Positions 1-14,700 of a DNA stretch of 64,000 nucleotides are shown in pieces (positions within the stretch are counted from its first letter, which is position 1; each line of letters starts with the position of its first letter). Made by a program: the position numbers and the translations under genes. This DNA is from Channa striata (lineage: Eukaryota; Chordata; Actinopteri; Anabantiformes; Channidae), in assembly GCA_033026295.1 (NCBI GenBank), contig CM065176.1, positions 11,759,945 to 11,823,944 on the forward strand, written 5' to 3'. The notes beneath the pieces are model-generated. The model was given only the letters and a program-made list of their open reading frames with translations. It was not told where the DNA came from and searched no databases.

Positions 1-257
1 AGATGCGCTCAGGAGGCACCTTGTCGGGCTGGAGGACCAAACTGCCCTCTGTGTATTCAGAGACAAAGGGGGTGCGGGTGGGATTTGGATTTGGCTTCGG
101 CCGAGGACGGGAGAGGAAGGCACGGATATGTTACAAGGGGATCCCCACTGTGTGGGGGGATGAGGACATGATCACCTACGAGTCTGAATCAGACAGCGAA
201 GAAGTGAGCGGTCACAGCGAGAGGACAGCTTTCATCAAGACCCAGAGTTTGATCTAG
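1..257 (+). CDS. furin: Furin, C-terminal cytosolic tail (3' end only)
   Basis: This is the end of a protein whose reading frame runs in from before the window; codons are in frame from base 3 and stop with TAG at 255-257. The last residues include YKGIP, an acidic SDSEE stretch and a terminal ERTAFIKTQSLI. These correspond to the tail of furin, which in mammals carries a YKGL sorting motif, an acidic cluster phosphorylated by casein kinase 2 (SDSEEDE) and a closing ERTAFIK. Furin is a calcium-dependent serine endoprotease of the trans-Golgi and endosomes that cuts proproteins after RXXR-type sites; this tail directs its retrieval. The catalytic, P and transmembrane domains lie outside the window. 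Synteny supports the call, since FURIN is near MAN2A2 in human. A glycine/phenylalanine/arginine-rich stretch before YKGI (about residues 27-40 of the visible part) is not something I know from mammalian furin. Another proprotein convertase is less likely. Confidence 0.85.
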   Translation, partial: MRSGGTLSGWRTKLPSVYSETKGVRVGFGFGFGRGRERKARICYKGIPTVWGDEDMITYESESDSEEVSGHSERTAFIKTQSLI

Positions 258-1470
258 CTGAACCTGCTTCTGCTGTCGTGGAGTCTTAACACCGCAGCGT
301 CTCGGAGCTTATACATGGAGGAGAGTCACACACGCTAAGTCACAAACTCAAACGCAGGCCTTACCGTCCCATCAGCACCCGAGCGAATGCATTAAAGAGT
401 CTCAGTCATTTGTTTTTGTGTATTTATTTACATCTTAATTTATCGAATTTTATAATTATTTTCATGTTGTACGTATTATGGTTTTTGTTTCAAATTTAAG
501 GTGTTATGCAATTTTTTTCACTTAGTTTTACATTGTTAATGACCCACTTTACCATATTTTGTGTAATTTATTGAATTTATTAAAGGAGCACTCCGTGAAG
601 TTAGGAGATTGGAAACGAAACATGTGAAAAAGAATGGTCGAAATTAAAGCAGCAGTGACTCAGATTGATCCCAAGTGTGGCTTAAGCCCCAAAAACAGAA
701 TCTTACATTTCCCATAATGCAACACAGTATTATCTTTTGTTAGACCCCCTCGATCATACGTCTGATGTTACACAAAAACGTGGCCAAAAGCAAAGACAGA
801 GTTTTAATAATTTGGCTTTCTTCAGTTTTATCAGATTATGGGCAGATGATGGGCCAGAGGTTGTGAAGTTGATCCGCTGCTCATTAATCGTAGGGAAAAA
901 AAAACTTAAATAGAAGATTTCTGCGGCGCACTGGGGCAGCATAATAAAACATCCTTCGGGCTGTTTGATAAGCAGAAAACTGAGGAAGATGCTCCGTTTT
1001 CAATAAAGCCGCAGTGGGAATTGGCAGCGCAGAACAGAAAGATATCAGAAACATCAGTCACAAAAATCTTATTGACTTGTGGAGCTTTTTTTTTTTTTTT
1101 TTAATGAAATAAAAAAACATTTAGCCCAAAGCTGCTTGGCTGACCTTTACAACATCTTCCTACTTAGTTTCTGCAGGTAGGAAAGCAGAGCATTTTCTCT
1201 TCATTTTCCCCACAGAGCTTATATTGATTTGGGGGCTTCTCGCTTTCCTTTTGTATTGTGAGCACCATACTTTGAAAGACAAATACTATGCTTCATGACT
1301 GCGTAGCCTTTGGATCTGAAGGCTGGAGGGGTCACAGAGATTCAAAAATGAAGAGATCTTGTATTGCATTTTCTATGTTTGTTTTATATTCCTTTTTTAT
1401 TTAACTGACAATGGATGTTAATAGTCTGGCGATGGGTTTATGCTGGAATAAAATGCGATTGGATGTTGCA
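258..1470 (+). other. furin: furin 3' UTR (probable)
   Basis: AT-rich sequence without a credible reading frame follows the furin stop codon. Candidate polyadenylation signals AATAAA are at 1002-1007 and 1447-1452, with a weaker ATTAAA near 578. Where the transcript ends cannot be decided from sequence; 1.2 kb would suit the last signal. Confidence 0.5.
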
Positions 1471-4038
1471 TAGATGAACTGTACGTGTCTTTCCTGCCAG
1501 ATTTTGAAAGTTTGAAGGTTTCATGCATCTTAAATTAAGCCCCCGACACACATGCCACCCAGGAGAGCAGATGGTTCATCACTTCTTCATGGCCGTGTAT
1601 CATTGTTGCCAGTGCGTTTCCTTCACTCTGGGCATTTAGCTTTAACAAGGTGCCAGCCATTCTGTCTTCTCTCTGCTATCCAGCTGCGATGAGCGCGCTG
1701 CCAAATTGCCTTTAAGAAACTGTTTTCTCAAGTTTCAGTTCGGTGGGTGCTAAGTTTAAATATAGATAGATAATGTTTGCATATATGTGGGGAAACACAA
1801 CCTGCCAGCGGCAGCAGGTTTGTTCATTAGCACTCCTCCTCTGTATCACCCACTACAGACGCAGGTAAGTGGGTTCATGGGTGAAGGCACATTCATTCTG
1901 TGGGCCATAATTAGATCTGCCGGGAGAACTCACTGCACCTCAGATGCGCGTGCTTTACGTTCTAAACGCTGTACATTTTAAACGGCTGCAAAAGCCTTTT
2001 ATCTCATTTACTCTTACATGTTTCGGAGTTGTGTGTATCAGCACTCACTGTAATTTTTTTCCTAAATGGCCTTTAACTTGTATTAATTAGCTGTCATGTA
2101 CTGCACAATGCTGCCTACTAACTAGACTTGGCAGCAAGAAATATTAGATTAATTAAAATAACACCAACAAATCCGCTCCCCATTAGCTGATTTCATATTG
2201 AGATCAATTGGACGCCGAGGTCCCAGTCTCGTTATTCCAGCAGGTCAAACATTATTTGTGTGTTTGTGCTGAAGCTGATGCTCAGTTAAAGCAGCCTGTC
2301 GGTTCTCCCACCCTCAGAGCGCCAAGAAAAGGTTGAGGAACTCAGTTGGCATCAGCAGAGGCTGGAGTAAAATGCAGAGACAGAATGTCCCCAGGGTGCC
2401 TCCACAGGCATCACATCACTCTCCCGTCCCCACACGGCCACTTTCCTTCTCTTCCATACGTGGAACACAGATCACCCTCAGGCAGCCCTGCCACCACACT
2501 TTACTCCACTGTACCCCATATTTAGGGGGAGAGCGACCACTGACGAGTGAAGCACTGGACAGTCTGAAGGGGCTGAAACCTCTAAAAGACCCAACTGGCA
2601 TCAGCTCACACTGACTCAATGTTGCCCCCTACTGAGGACGTTTTTTCAGGCTCTTTATTGATAATGAGAATAGCATGAAAACTGATTCATCAGTGCATTA
2701 AAGGGGCTAAACTTAATTTAGAATAAAGATGTATTTTTTTAAAAGATTAGAAAAGCTTTGTATTTTGATCTTTATTAATCTTATTCAGCTTTATTTGATC
2801 TCTTCTGTAGTTCTACTGCAGCTTTAATCCTTCACGGATAAACAAAGGACAGAGACCTTGCCTTCATATATTACCTCTGAAATAAAAACAGCGCTACAAC
2901 GTGATCACAGAAAAAAACCCTCACATTCATAGAGACACTCAGACGCACATTGAGACAGGAGAGAGGGTTACGATGGTTATAAGACAACGTGAGAACATGC
3001 AATTCAAGGTGCAGCAAAGTGTGGTCCCTCCCAAAAAAAAAGAAATGGTAAATACAGCTGGAGCAGCAAGAGTGAGATATTGTGGTGAACTATGACAAAC
3101 ACGACATCAGGAGAGGAGAGCAACAAAGCAGCAGGAAAATGAAGATGATGACCCGTTAAAGTGATGCGACACAGTTGGGCAGCGTGAGATGGTGGCACAG
3201 TGCAAAAGTGTGACACAGGTGGGCTTTGAGAAAGGCCCAGCCTCAGCTTTGGACACACATGATAACATCCGCCACGGTCACTGTGAAGGAAAAGACGCAC
3301 CAGTAAAAGGGTCAGGGAGAGACAGCCTCAGGGTGGAAAGCACCGTGAAACTGAATTTGAAAAAAAAAAAAAAAACTGCAGCTCGTTTGAACAAACTTTT
3401 TTTTTCCTGGGTTCAGGATCCCTGCATGTGGTTTAATCCAACTTATTTTTTTAAGGGTCAGTTCAGCCAACTCCACAAAATAAACCTGATTCTAGTAGTT
3501 TCTTTGATAGCCGTGCAGGCAGTTTTGGTATTGTACCAAGGTTTTTCTTAAAATGAACTCAGTTCCACAGTAGAAATCTATCTTTACAGTGTTAGTGAGG
3601 AATTATGCAATACATGCCCCCACCAACACAAATATATAAGGGGGTTCAGTTCATGATTACATCATTTTCCTACTTTTCAGTTTGAACATGCCACACACCC
3701 AAAACCTGCTTGGGGTTGTGTGTGGTGTGGAAACTGGAAAATCTTTGCAGTCCATTGCAAAGACCCTTTACTGTATTTTAGACATTGTGCTGATGCATCT
3801 TGTCAGTTGACAGATGATTGACAACAATTTAGGCTTCAATTAATGGTTTAATGGTAGCTCTTGTTATTTATTTAGCAAACATGACACATGTGCTTGTAAT
3901 GTTTCTCAGTAAATGCTACTTTTTGCTTTAAAAGATAATATTTCCTGCTTTTGGACAAATCACTTTAGGCTCCTGGAAATTTACAAAAAGCAAATTTTAA
4001 TTGTCCTGGAAGTTTATGGGCCAAGGATTAACAATAAT
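1471..4038. other. Intergenic DNA between furin and man2a2, no gene seen
   Basis: No exon of a known family was found on either strand. In human the tyrosine kinase gene FES lies between FURIN and MAN2A2; I see no SH2 or kinase exon here. Part of this stretch may be 3' UTR of man2a2, which is transcribed towards it. Confidence 0.5.
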
Positions 4039-4385
4039 CAGTGGTGGATGAAGTACTCAAAAATCATACTACAGTAAAAGTACAAAGAAACAAACAATAA
4101 TGTGCACTGAGAGAGATATAAGAATCCACTGAAATGTCTTATTCAAGAAAAGTAATTCAGTACATTTTTTTTATATATATATTACTTTTCTTAGTGATTA
4201 GTCTTTATTTTAAAAAAATGGAAAAAGTAGTTTAATATGAATGTGTAAAATGACATGCTTGTAATTCAACTTTGATTAGAAATGTAGTGGAGTAAACAGT
4301 AAAGATATTAGCTTTAATTTAGCTTTAGATATGTGAAAAATGTACTTCCATACAATAACTTGTACTTCTTTACTTTCCACCACTG
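4039..4385. mobile_element. hAT-like MITE, about 347 bp
   Basis: The element starts with CAGTGGTGGA (4039-4048) and ends with its exact reverse complement TCCACCACTG (4376-4385). The ends continue with the GTACTT/AAGTAC-type words typical of abundant teleost non-autonomous hAT elements. There is no open reading frame. A clear 8-bp target duplication is not visible (left flank acaataat, right flank acagtgaa), so the insertion is old or the true ends differ slightly. The hAT assignment is from the terminal sequence only. Confidence 0.7.
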
Positions 4386-4750
4386 ACAGTGAAATCAAGC
4401 TGTGCGTTGAAGCCCTACACGTATTTATCATCATCACAACATCCTGCAGATTCCATTAAATTCCAGTTGTATCATTTTTAAATCTTGTAATTTTTTTTTC
4501 TTTAAATTGTACTTTGGAATATTCTGAACTACATATATTCTGGCTTTGTGTCCCACTATATGTAAGACATTTGACTTTTTGTAATTTGGCTGCATTTTGG
4601 TTCAACTGACCCTTGAACTCAACAGGAAATCCCTTCCTTTTCTGTGACATAGTGTTGCTTAACACTCAAACTGACGGATACCTAACAGCATAATGAATGG
4701 TCCCTGATAGTATAAACAACACACCCCCAAATATATCTCGACATACTACA

Positions 4751-4897
4751 TACACGCACACGCACGCACACGCGCACACACACATAGAGTTTCTGCTGTA
4801 TGGTATACATGAGGTATAGTCTTTGTCTACTCTTCTACAAAACACAGTATGAAACACAAAACGAACCTCTACACACACACACACACACACACACACG
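4751..4897. repeat. Two CA microsatellites
   Basis: An imperfect CA/CG-interrupted tract at about 4751-4785 and a clean (AC)n tract at 4871-4896. The rest of 4386-5719 holds poly-A runs and no gene; it may be man2a2 3' UTR on the minus strand, where TTTATT at 5691-5696 reads as AATAAA only 24 nt beyond the stop. Confidence 0.85.
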
Positions 4898-5719
4898 AGG
4901 AATGACAGACGGGGGCTTTGAAATGCGCAGATCTTCCACTGTTTTCTTATTAGCAAAGAGGAAGTTCAGGAAGGGAAAAAAATGAAATGAGGGTAAGAAA
5001 CTTTTCAGACAATCTACAAGCAAAACCTGCAAACAGAACCAGCACCTAGTGATCAACGTTGGATTTCTGAACTCAGCTTAGAGCCGTAGCTTAGGTATCC
5101 TGGCAAGTTGAGATGGACACACATTCTCTTTGCTGCATTCAAGTCTGTCAAAGAACCTAACAAAAAAAAAAAAACTGCAGTCAACTGACAAGTAGAAAAA
5201 CAATTTGCCGTTATGTCTGTCTTGCTCACTGCATACATTAAAAAAAAAAATGTAAATCCATACACCAAATAAAGCTTTGTAAGTTGCCCCCTCGCCTGGT
5301 CATTTGGGATATTTACATTCGGTAGATCAGAAGTCCAGGATGGAGAGAAGATAGAAAAAGACATGAGTTTTTTACAACGCAGTACTAAATGAGATTTCAT
5401 TTTTAATTACAGAGATAAACAGATACTCGGCTGTATCTCATGAGCTATTCTGGCAGCCTTTCTGGTTTTGGAACAGATCCAAGTTCACCGTTGTGCTGCT
5501 CTCAGAGATGTCCACAATTACAGCTGTCGTCTGCCCCCTGCTGTGCAGTCAGTCCTTTTACACTGGACTCTTCTTAACCAAGCAGTTGTGTTTGTGGTTC
5601 TGCGTGACAGAACAGAGAGACCCAGAACTCTCTGTTGCCAGTCTTTGGCCGACATGGGCCTGGATGTTAGTCTAAGGAGTCTGCTGGGTTTTTATTGCCT
5701 GTTTTGGTCCAGATGGCTC

Positions 5720-8700
5720 TTAGCGCAGTTTGAGCTTGAAGGCAGAGATCTCCATGGGATCCAGGCTGATAGTTGAGTCGTTGGCCAGAGGCGCACTGGA
5801 GTGCATCAGGGTGAGAGACATGGGCTGAAGCAACTGCAGGTCCACATTCTTGAACAGTCCTGATACACTGAGCTGCAGGAGGAGAGGGGAAGAAAAGCCC
5901 AGGAACTTAAAAACTAACCAAAGGCATAAAAACATCTGTCCAAAGTTTTGCATTTAAAGTTTCACTTAAATGTCTCAACAGAAAAGGTGTTAAAAACTCC
6001 CCCTGTGACTGTTGGAGCATTGGGTGAATAATAAAGATAGATTAACATTAAGGCATCACCTAAAACAGAATTAGCTCCACCTCGACTAACTCCAACAGTT
6101 TTATAAGTTCTCAAGTTTATTTTCTCTTGTTTAGGCAAGAACACGTGCGCTTGTCCTGACCTGCCCTTGTGTCGTGGTGCAATTGAATCCCAGGTTCTGA
6201 GTCTCCAGGCCACAGTCAAATGCCAGACGATGGAGAATCAAGGCGGTGTATGGAGATGGAGAGTGGGGGTCCTGCTGCTTACACACACAAAATCAACACA
6301 GGAGACACGTGTCAGGTTCAAAGGAAACTAAATTTGGGGAAATTCGTGTGTGTTTAGTGGTTTCTGTCTGTTACCTGGGTCTGGATACTGCGCAGGTTCA
6401 GTAGGTGGAAATCGCAGGGAAACATGGACTTGAGGGGGGCAAAGGTTTGCAGAGGAGGAATGCCACGTCTTTTGGGCAGGACAGGAAGTGCCAAGACCTC
6501 ATGGTTCAGGAAGGCACTGGTCATGTGGCTGAGTATAGACGGGAAGCTAGTTGTTGCACTGTCCGTGATCTTGGGGAGGGCAGAGACAGATTCAAATTAC
6601 AGTGGTAAGTGACAGTGTACTTATTACGGCGGTGACTCACCTCTGGAGATGCTCTCTTGCAACAATATGATGAACAAGCTCTAATTTGTTTGTCCGGAGG
6701 ATGGTGTTTTATTTCTAATTCTAGCACTAATCCATCTACATTGGGTTTATTACAGCCATTGCACTGTGATATCAGTTTTTAAATTATAGTTTACATTACA
6801 GCATTACAAACATATTTGATATTTTGTGACCAGCCTGGGCAACGTCATCCCAAGAAGCACCAGCAGTTTTATCAGAGCTGGGTGATAAAACTGCAAACAC
6901 TGCCTTCTATTCTCTGCTAATGTGTATCCATTTACTTGATAAATGATATCATTTGTTACTTTCAATGGCGCGGTCGTAAAGATGAACCGTTACAGCTTTG
7001 GCTATGAGGAGGAGGGAAGTAAAAAATAGGAACTGGAGCTACGGCACAGACTATGTTACAGGCTAACAAGTATCCTCACTGTTGCCAAGGCAACATTACC
7101 TCTTGAACTCCGTCAGTCAAGATTTTGGAGAAGAAAAAGTAAATCAAGGAGGAGAGTTTGGCAAAAAAGCCATCATGCTGAAGGTAATGGAGTGGAAAAA
7201 GAAGAGAATGAAAACAGAATTAGACAGTGGAGAGGATAAGGAAAAGACTGATGTGCTGGTAATGAATACTGAAAAAAAGGAAAAAGAACGGTACAAAGCG
7301 AGGAGTTAATGAACACAGAATGAGGAACAAAACAACATTCACCAATCACAGCATCATTCAGCACAGTCAGAAGTGACGTGCTGAAATGTTCGCTTCCGTA
7401 ACCACCTCCGCTGTCATCTTACTGACCTTGTTGCCCATGGATCTCTTTTCCAGCAGGAGACGGAAGCGGTTGGCTGTCTTCTTGTTGTCCTTTAGGCCCT
7501 GTCCCAGCCCACGATTATCATCCTGCATTAGCCGCCGGTCCAAAATCACTTCAAGCTGGCCTGAGGAAGAGGAGAAGCAGCAGAGACATCAGCCCCGACA
7601 CAAACTTTCAGACGTCACTCGATGGAGACAAACACTTTGAGTTGTAATTCACAAGCATCTCCATTATTCACATAACCATGATAAAAGGATTAGCTCACTA
7701 AATAAACATGAGGGTATGAACTGCTTTGTTCTCTGACAACCTCTTGAGGGAGAAGAGGGAAAAATAAGTGCTTCGCCACTATTTATAAAAGGCTACAGGC
7801 AGCAAACAAAGAGAGAGTGAGTGGTTTCAGAGATAGTTTTCATTTAAAAAAAATAGAAAAGAAAAATGTCACAACACAATACCGACCACTCTCCAGGCTG
7901 CTGACACCCAGAGCCTGAGCCGTGTGCAATGTGAGGCGGTGATGGCTGTCCTGGATATATGCTTGGCTGGGCATGGGATAGAAGTTGCCCTGCAACGGAA
8001 GCTTTAGGTAGTGACGGCGAGGCTGAATCTATGAGAAGAGATAATATGCAGAGTCAGACTGCAAAGAATTATCTTAACCATTATCAACTCAGAGACAGAA
8101 AGACATCAACAACGCTGTTATCTACTGGTACAGATTCAATGTTCTGCAACATCATCATTGCCCAGCTGAGACTGACCTGGAAGCCATTGAGGTCTGTGTA
8201 GAAGACATCTCCATTCTGAATGTCAGTGACCAGTCGCATGGCCAGCTCCTTATTGGTCTGATCTCTGATGTCCACCATTGTGGTCATGTCTATAGATAAA
8301 CCATCCACTCCTGAAAGTACAAACCACACAATTCAGAACCAAGCAAAAGGAAGTACAGGGGGAAAATGATTTGTGAATATGGGACAAACGTTACCTAACA
8401 TGGTTAAAAGGATAAACATGGCAGTGACACTGTCAAAAGTATGCAATTGAATTATAAATAGCAATTCTGGTAAACATATTGGCCCTAGTTGTAATGTACC
8501 ATCTGGCACCTTTAACTAAACATAAAAAGCTTCAAAGGCCATTTGAACTGATTCCATTTGCAGTTTTCTACATTTATTACCTGGCACATTGTTGATGCGA
8601 ACGGTCTGCTGAAAATGCTGGTAGTGTGCCACCACCTCTGAGAAGAGAGGCCCCTCCATGACGCGCACCACAGGTGGCTCTTTCTGGTTGTAGGGCTAAA

Positions 8701-11700
8701 AGCACAAGGAGAGAAAATGAAATCCTGATTAGAGGAGGTGCTAAAAATGGGAAAGGAAGAATGGCGGTGAGACGGGAAGAAGGAGTCACCGACGATTAAC
8801 AAGACACAGTGTGTCGACTGATCCCCCACACTCCTGTGTTTGAAGAAAAAGATGAAGCACCCAAATCCAACAGCCTACCTGCCCCGAGCACCCCAGCATG
8901 ATACAACGACAAAACACACAAGGGAGGCTTCTATGAAAGCCTTCTTTGAGGCAAATAAACTCTGAGATACAACAACTGAGGGAATACCTTTGCTTTCCCA
9001 TCAGGAAGGAAGAGGTAAGCCCCACTTTTGTCTTTAGAAGGGCGAGTGCCATAGACCATGAACTGCATGTGAACCTTCACTTCCTGAGGATCATCCTTGT
9101 GCTTGATGCTCTGCAAATCGAAAGAAGAGAAACATGCAGAAGAAAAGGAAGAGAATGAAAAACAGAGAGGAGATGAAAGAATGTTTTAGCAGCAACAAGA
9201 GATGCCATGTTCACTTTGATCAACAGACGGGGTTATTGGGAAATCAGAACTCGCCTTTTTTTGTCTCAAAAAGATCAAAGTAATTCAGTTATAGTAGTAA
9301 GATGTAAGCAAAGATGAACACAAACCTCCAGGAGACCAGTGGTTCCAGAGAAGCCCAGTGTGAGAGACTGGCTGCTGATGTAAAAGGTGCGAGGGTCAGA
9401 CTGTTGAGAGCGGACAGGAAGTGGGTCTGCGGCCCTGGCGGTGACGCCACGACCAGGCAGCCTGAGTAGTGTGTCAGAGCGAAGCGTCATGGGTGAGTCA
9501 GCAGAGTCATACAGGTGGAAAAGAGCTAGGCCCAGAGGTGGCAGACGAACCATGAATGTTGCCTGGTCGAAGATTGATAGGACACGTCAACGAAAGCATT
9601 CACACACGCAAAAACTTTCTTACGTCATATACAGAAAAAGCTGGTGTTTAATAGTGCTGCCGGCGTTTGCTCCTTGTTAACTGGAACAGTGAGCACTGAC
9701 TCCAAGGCATTCATTAAAAGTTAAGAGTATTTACACATTAGCAACAGGATGCTGTAATTAAAACCTGATGAGAGATGACGTTAATTTGTATTTCTTGTTA
9801 CATTTCAATTACACTTTATGTGGAGGAAATTTTTTATGAGAATAATTCATTTACAATCACAGTGATGGTTGAAGAGCAAGATGATTTTTTTTTTCCAAAT
9901 ACTGATTCGATATATGACCTGAAGGGATTCAGTAGGTGGGGTTCTAAGAAGAAAAAGAACAGCTGGCTTGCGAGTGAACATAAAAAATATGAATATACAC
10001 TCATTACTCTGAAGCAATCCTTCAAATTGATTAATTTTTCATTCACACAAACACAAAGTGACCAGTGTGACTTCTACTATTTGAACGACCTTTCCCCACC
10101 ACGACAGCCTCTATTCCATTAGTCAGGTGCTGTTACATTTATCAAGACAACAATTTATCAATTTATGTGGCCTCCAAAAAACCTCTAACAATTGTAGTAT
10201 TATTGCCCAAGACCTGTAAATGGACTTTGATTTATAAAAAAATTCTCTTTCCAAATTGAACATGTTACTTCGACGGCTCTGTGTTGGGCTATGAGTGCTG
10301 TCAGAATGAAATTGTGTGCACATGTAGTGCTGTGGGTCAAAGAATTGTGTTGACACTGCTGCTGTGCAAGTGATATGCTAATTTCACTGTGCGTAAAAGC
10401 AGCAGTATCTAATGAATATCTTACCTCGAATACCTCTGCACTCATTTGACTAGCAGAGCTCCACTGAGGACTCAGCTGCACAGGGAGGGTCTGTCCATCC
10501 TCAGTAAGCACCCGCATCCTGACCGTGTTGACCAGTACGGTCACAACGCACAGCCGCTCCTGCTCGATAGGGTTGAACAGAACCAGGTACCTGACAGAGC
10601 CATAGAAAAAGAATTAGTAAGCGTAGGGAGGTTCGGGGATGGCTGAGGGCCGAGTGGGAGCACATGAGTGATATTAGGATACAGACAATACCTCGGTCCC
10701 GCTGAGTCCAACTCAATTAAAGTGCGCTGAGGCAGAGAGTCCTGAGTAGCCCGCCTGTCATCCTACAGAAGGAAATTATGGCATAAGAAACGCGCCGAAT
10801 ACTCGATAAAACAGAAATATGCATTTTTCTCAAAAAGTTAATTACGTGGTGGCAGAAGTGTCAAACGTGTTCTTCTTACCGTCTCCAGGAAGGGTTCTGT
10901 CTGGTAGAACCGATAAAACTCTTTGTTCTTCATCACCAGGAAATGAGCAGCATTGATGATTACCCTCTTCAGGCCGATAAGGGAACGCAATAATCTGGGG
11001 GAGGATCAATAGCTTACTGCAGCAGTCACAGGAGATAGCTTGTTATTTTGCTTCACCGTATTTAATGGGAAGGTGTAATACAGACACAGAAAAGAGGATT
11101 AGAAAGATGGTGTCACAGTTTTTCTATATTTTTATAGGAACTTCACCTGTACTGTCGTTACTTTCTAAACTTTCTTACTTGGTGCCATAGTCGATGACAA
11201 CATTCTCCTTGGCTGTGCCGGTGATGGCATCATGATGCTGGAAGAGGCCAACAGAGCGCCTGGCATCTACTAGGAGGGCATAATCGGAGACAGGGTAGCG
11301 TCCCTCCATCCCTGCATGACGAGCATTTGCAACAGCAAGGCTGTAGAGGATCTCTGCCCCCCTGAGTGACATTGAGAAACATTTATGAACAACCAGCACG
11401 ACAGAAGTATGATCTCAGTGTAGTCAGCCAAAACTGAGTTCACGTTCCTATGCTATCTCTACATACTGAATTAATTTATTAACCTAAAAGAATAAAGACT
11501 TGATTTTAACTGTAATTTTAGGCAAGTTTCAGCAAATTGTTCTGAAATCAAATTATGGGAATTATGCATTGTGCTCCACACACATTTTTTTAGCGTAACC
11601 TATGTGCTTTGTAATACTTTCTTTGCTTCATTTTGAGAGAAAAAAAAAAAAAACGCAATTACAAAACCGGTATCATAGTTTGTATAACAATGTATACGTT

Positions 11701-14700
11701 AGGTATGTGAAAATACCTAACTAAAACATTTCAGAAAGAGGAAAAAAATAAATTTATTAGAATAATGCGGAAAGATAAAAAGCATCAGAGAACATAATAA
11801 ACCTAGACTTGACTGCTGTTGTTTTCGTTCCTGGCTTAAAATACTAGTTTATTCGTTATGGAGTGACAGAAGTTCTTTTCCTGTTTTGATTTGCATAGTT
11901 CATTTGAATACAGGAATGCAGCAGGTGTATTCGCCTTCAACCTTGTATGCCACATCGACATCTTTTTTGCAATGCAAACAAACAAAAATGCGTGTGTTGC
12001 AGAACTTACTCAGAGCAACATTATTATTATTATTATTGTTATTAACACACATGGATGTCAACTGTTAGTAATAGTCAAATCTGGCCCACCTGAGGTGCGA
12101 CTCGATCACACGGTCCAGGCTCTTGTAAAATGGACGAGAGGTGAAGTATCCTGTCCAGTAGTGGTCCTCGCGGTCTGCATAGGCAAAGAAATCTCCACTC
12201 AGCACTGGGTGGTCCGCAGGCCTGGATCCCTGGGCCACTCCGTGAGCTTTGTACACAGCAGTGAAGTAGTCTGTGAGAGTCCCAAACTGAGCCTGGAGAC
12301 AAATGACATGTTGTTGAGACTAAACTCAAACACAGCTGAACAGAAGAAATAAAAAGCTCTCATTATTATGTATGAACCTTTCATCTTACACGGAATCTTT
12401 GGAACCAAACATCAAGTTGTGACAGAGTCTTTGTTCTGTCAGCAAACTAAAATACCACTGCATGATTCATTATCACAAGAAAGGTCGTACACTGTCAGAT
12501 TTTGTGTACCAAGACACACAAACAAAAAATATACATTAGGCAACACGACTTCTAACAAATCATTTTCTCACCTGTACATGCATCTCTGGGTGAGAATTCA
12601 TGTAGTCAAACAGCTTCTGGTAGTTGATGTACTGCTGATCCCACTCCAGCGCCTTGTCGTAGCGGAAGTCGTCTCCCAGGGGGACAAGAAGCACCTTGCT
12701 GCGGTAGAGTTTGGACTTTTTACGATACTGATCCAGGAGCAGGTTTGCCCTGAGTGAGAAAGACATGTAGAGAGGGAAATGGAGGGGACAACGACAAAGA
12801 CAATTCTTGCCAAACTGCACTTCTTTTCTTAAACCAGTTTTGTAAGGAATCAACGACCTTGGAAAGAGGAGCATCAAATTACCGGGTCTATTTTCCATCA
12901 GCCACTGAAATGTGTGCTCTGAAATATTCTATACATGTCTATATATGTCATTTAAAAACGGAATAATGTGACTGCAAGGCAATCTGCAGTCTGTGTCGGA
13001 TTCTCTCTGTACTGTTTTTACTGGCACAAGCTAAGGTTCAGTTTGTTTTATCAGGGACCACAGAATTGCAACAGCTGTGACTACGCTGCAGTGAAACCGT
13101 TTCCGTAACATATTTTGCTTTTTGGATTTTACCTTTCTTCAGCCAACACATACACTGGGAATGTAAATCACAAAGTCTCTTCATCATTTCTAAAGCAGAA
13201 CCTGAGGTCTTCAAATACCTTTAATATGACAGAGCAAGCCACCAATTCTGTATCTTTGAGGACTCAATATTTGGTATTTCTATTTTACAGGTACTTGATA
13301 TAATAAATTATCAACATTTTTAGTATAGTGAATAGCCAATTCACAGTCTGACAACCAACTAATTGTTTTAACTTTTAAAAGATTTGCAATAAGCTGATAC
13401 ACATATCCATATTCTCTATGCTGAAGTAACACATTTTGACCGTAACTCGCACACTGGCAGCCTCACCTCTCCGCTACGTTGGCCTCCACCACAGATTTGG
13501 GTGGCACTTTCCACGGACAGTTTATTCGACCACCTGGTAACCTCTTGAAGTCAAACTGGCAGCAGATCTTTGGATCAGGCCCGCAAGTGTGAGGAACATC
13601 ATAGCTATAGAACGGCATCATGTGGCAGAAGATGTCTGTGCTTGATCCAGTGTCTACAAAAGAATTCAGGTTAAGAAGCAGAAACAGAAGAAGAAGAAGT
13701 CAAATTACAGTAATTTTTTACCAAACTATTGGTTAATTGGTTATTTTAACTTGTTTTTTGAAACTACAGACAAAAACACTTTGATGTCAATGTGCCCTGG
13801 CTGCAGAAGACATGGGGAAGACTCCGAGGTCATCTCAAATGAGGTTCTTTGGACTGATTAGACCAAATTAAGTGTTTCTTTCAGGCTAGGTGTCATTTTT
13901 TATGTAAACCAAACTTAGTATAGCGTTGGCAGCCACATGCTGTAAGGATGCATCTCTACGCCTCGTTCTGACGAGGTGGGTAAATTGAATGCTGTACAAC
14001 ATAGGAAAATGGTGGAGGAAAGTATGTGCAGGCAGAATATTAAAAACAACGACAACAAAAAAACAAGATTAATATTGTGAAATGGCCACGTCAAAGCCCA
14101 CACCTCGATTCAACTGAGAATTTTTGGCTGGAATAGAGCTGTTCAGTCCCAATCTCATATCCACCTGACAGAATGTTGATCAAAGTAGAATGGGGCAAAT
14201 ATGCAGAGTCCAGATGTTCCAAGCTGACTCAGACCTATTCACAGGCTCAATGCTGTATTTGCTGTCCAAGATGGATCTACTAAATTCTGACTTGAAAGGG
14301 ATGAATAGTTATGCAACAACTTATTTTCTGTTTTATATTTTTTATATAATTTAGATTTCTTACTAAAGAAATGTTCTTTCTGGCATGAAAGAGTCTTTGT
14401 GTGGATCTGTGCCAGAAAAACATTAATAACAACCATGATTCAATATAAAAAAATAAAATGTCACGTTTGACGCAAGGGTGTATTTTCATGTTCAGAAAAG
14501 TGGGTAAAAGAATCTACAAAGTATTAATAGAACTAAAGACAACATTTAATCAAAAAAAAAAATCATCAAAAGAACAGACTAATCACAAATTAATACACAG
14601 CACTATAATATCTGAGGATTTTTCCAATAAGAATTAACAGCAGCTGGTTAGTATGCACTGATTCCAAACTCTGACACTTTTTCGAAGTGGCACGACTCAA

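Noticed and set aside
2333..2614. Overlapping open frames on both strands in the furin-man2a2 spacer
   Set aside because: No family similarity, no splice context and frames on both strands; consistent with chance in GC-richer DNA.
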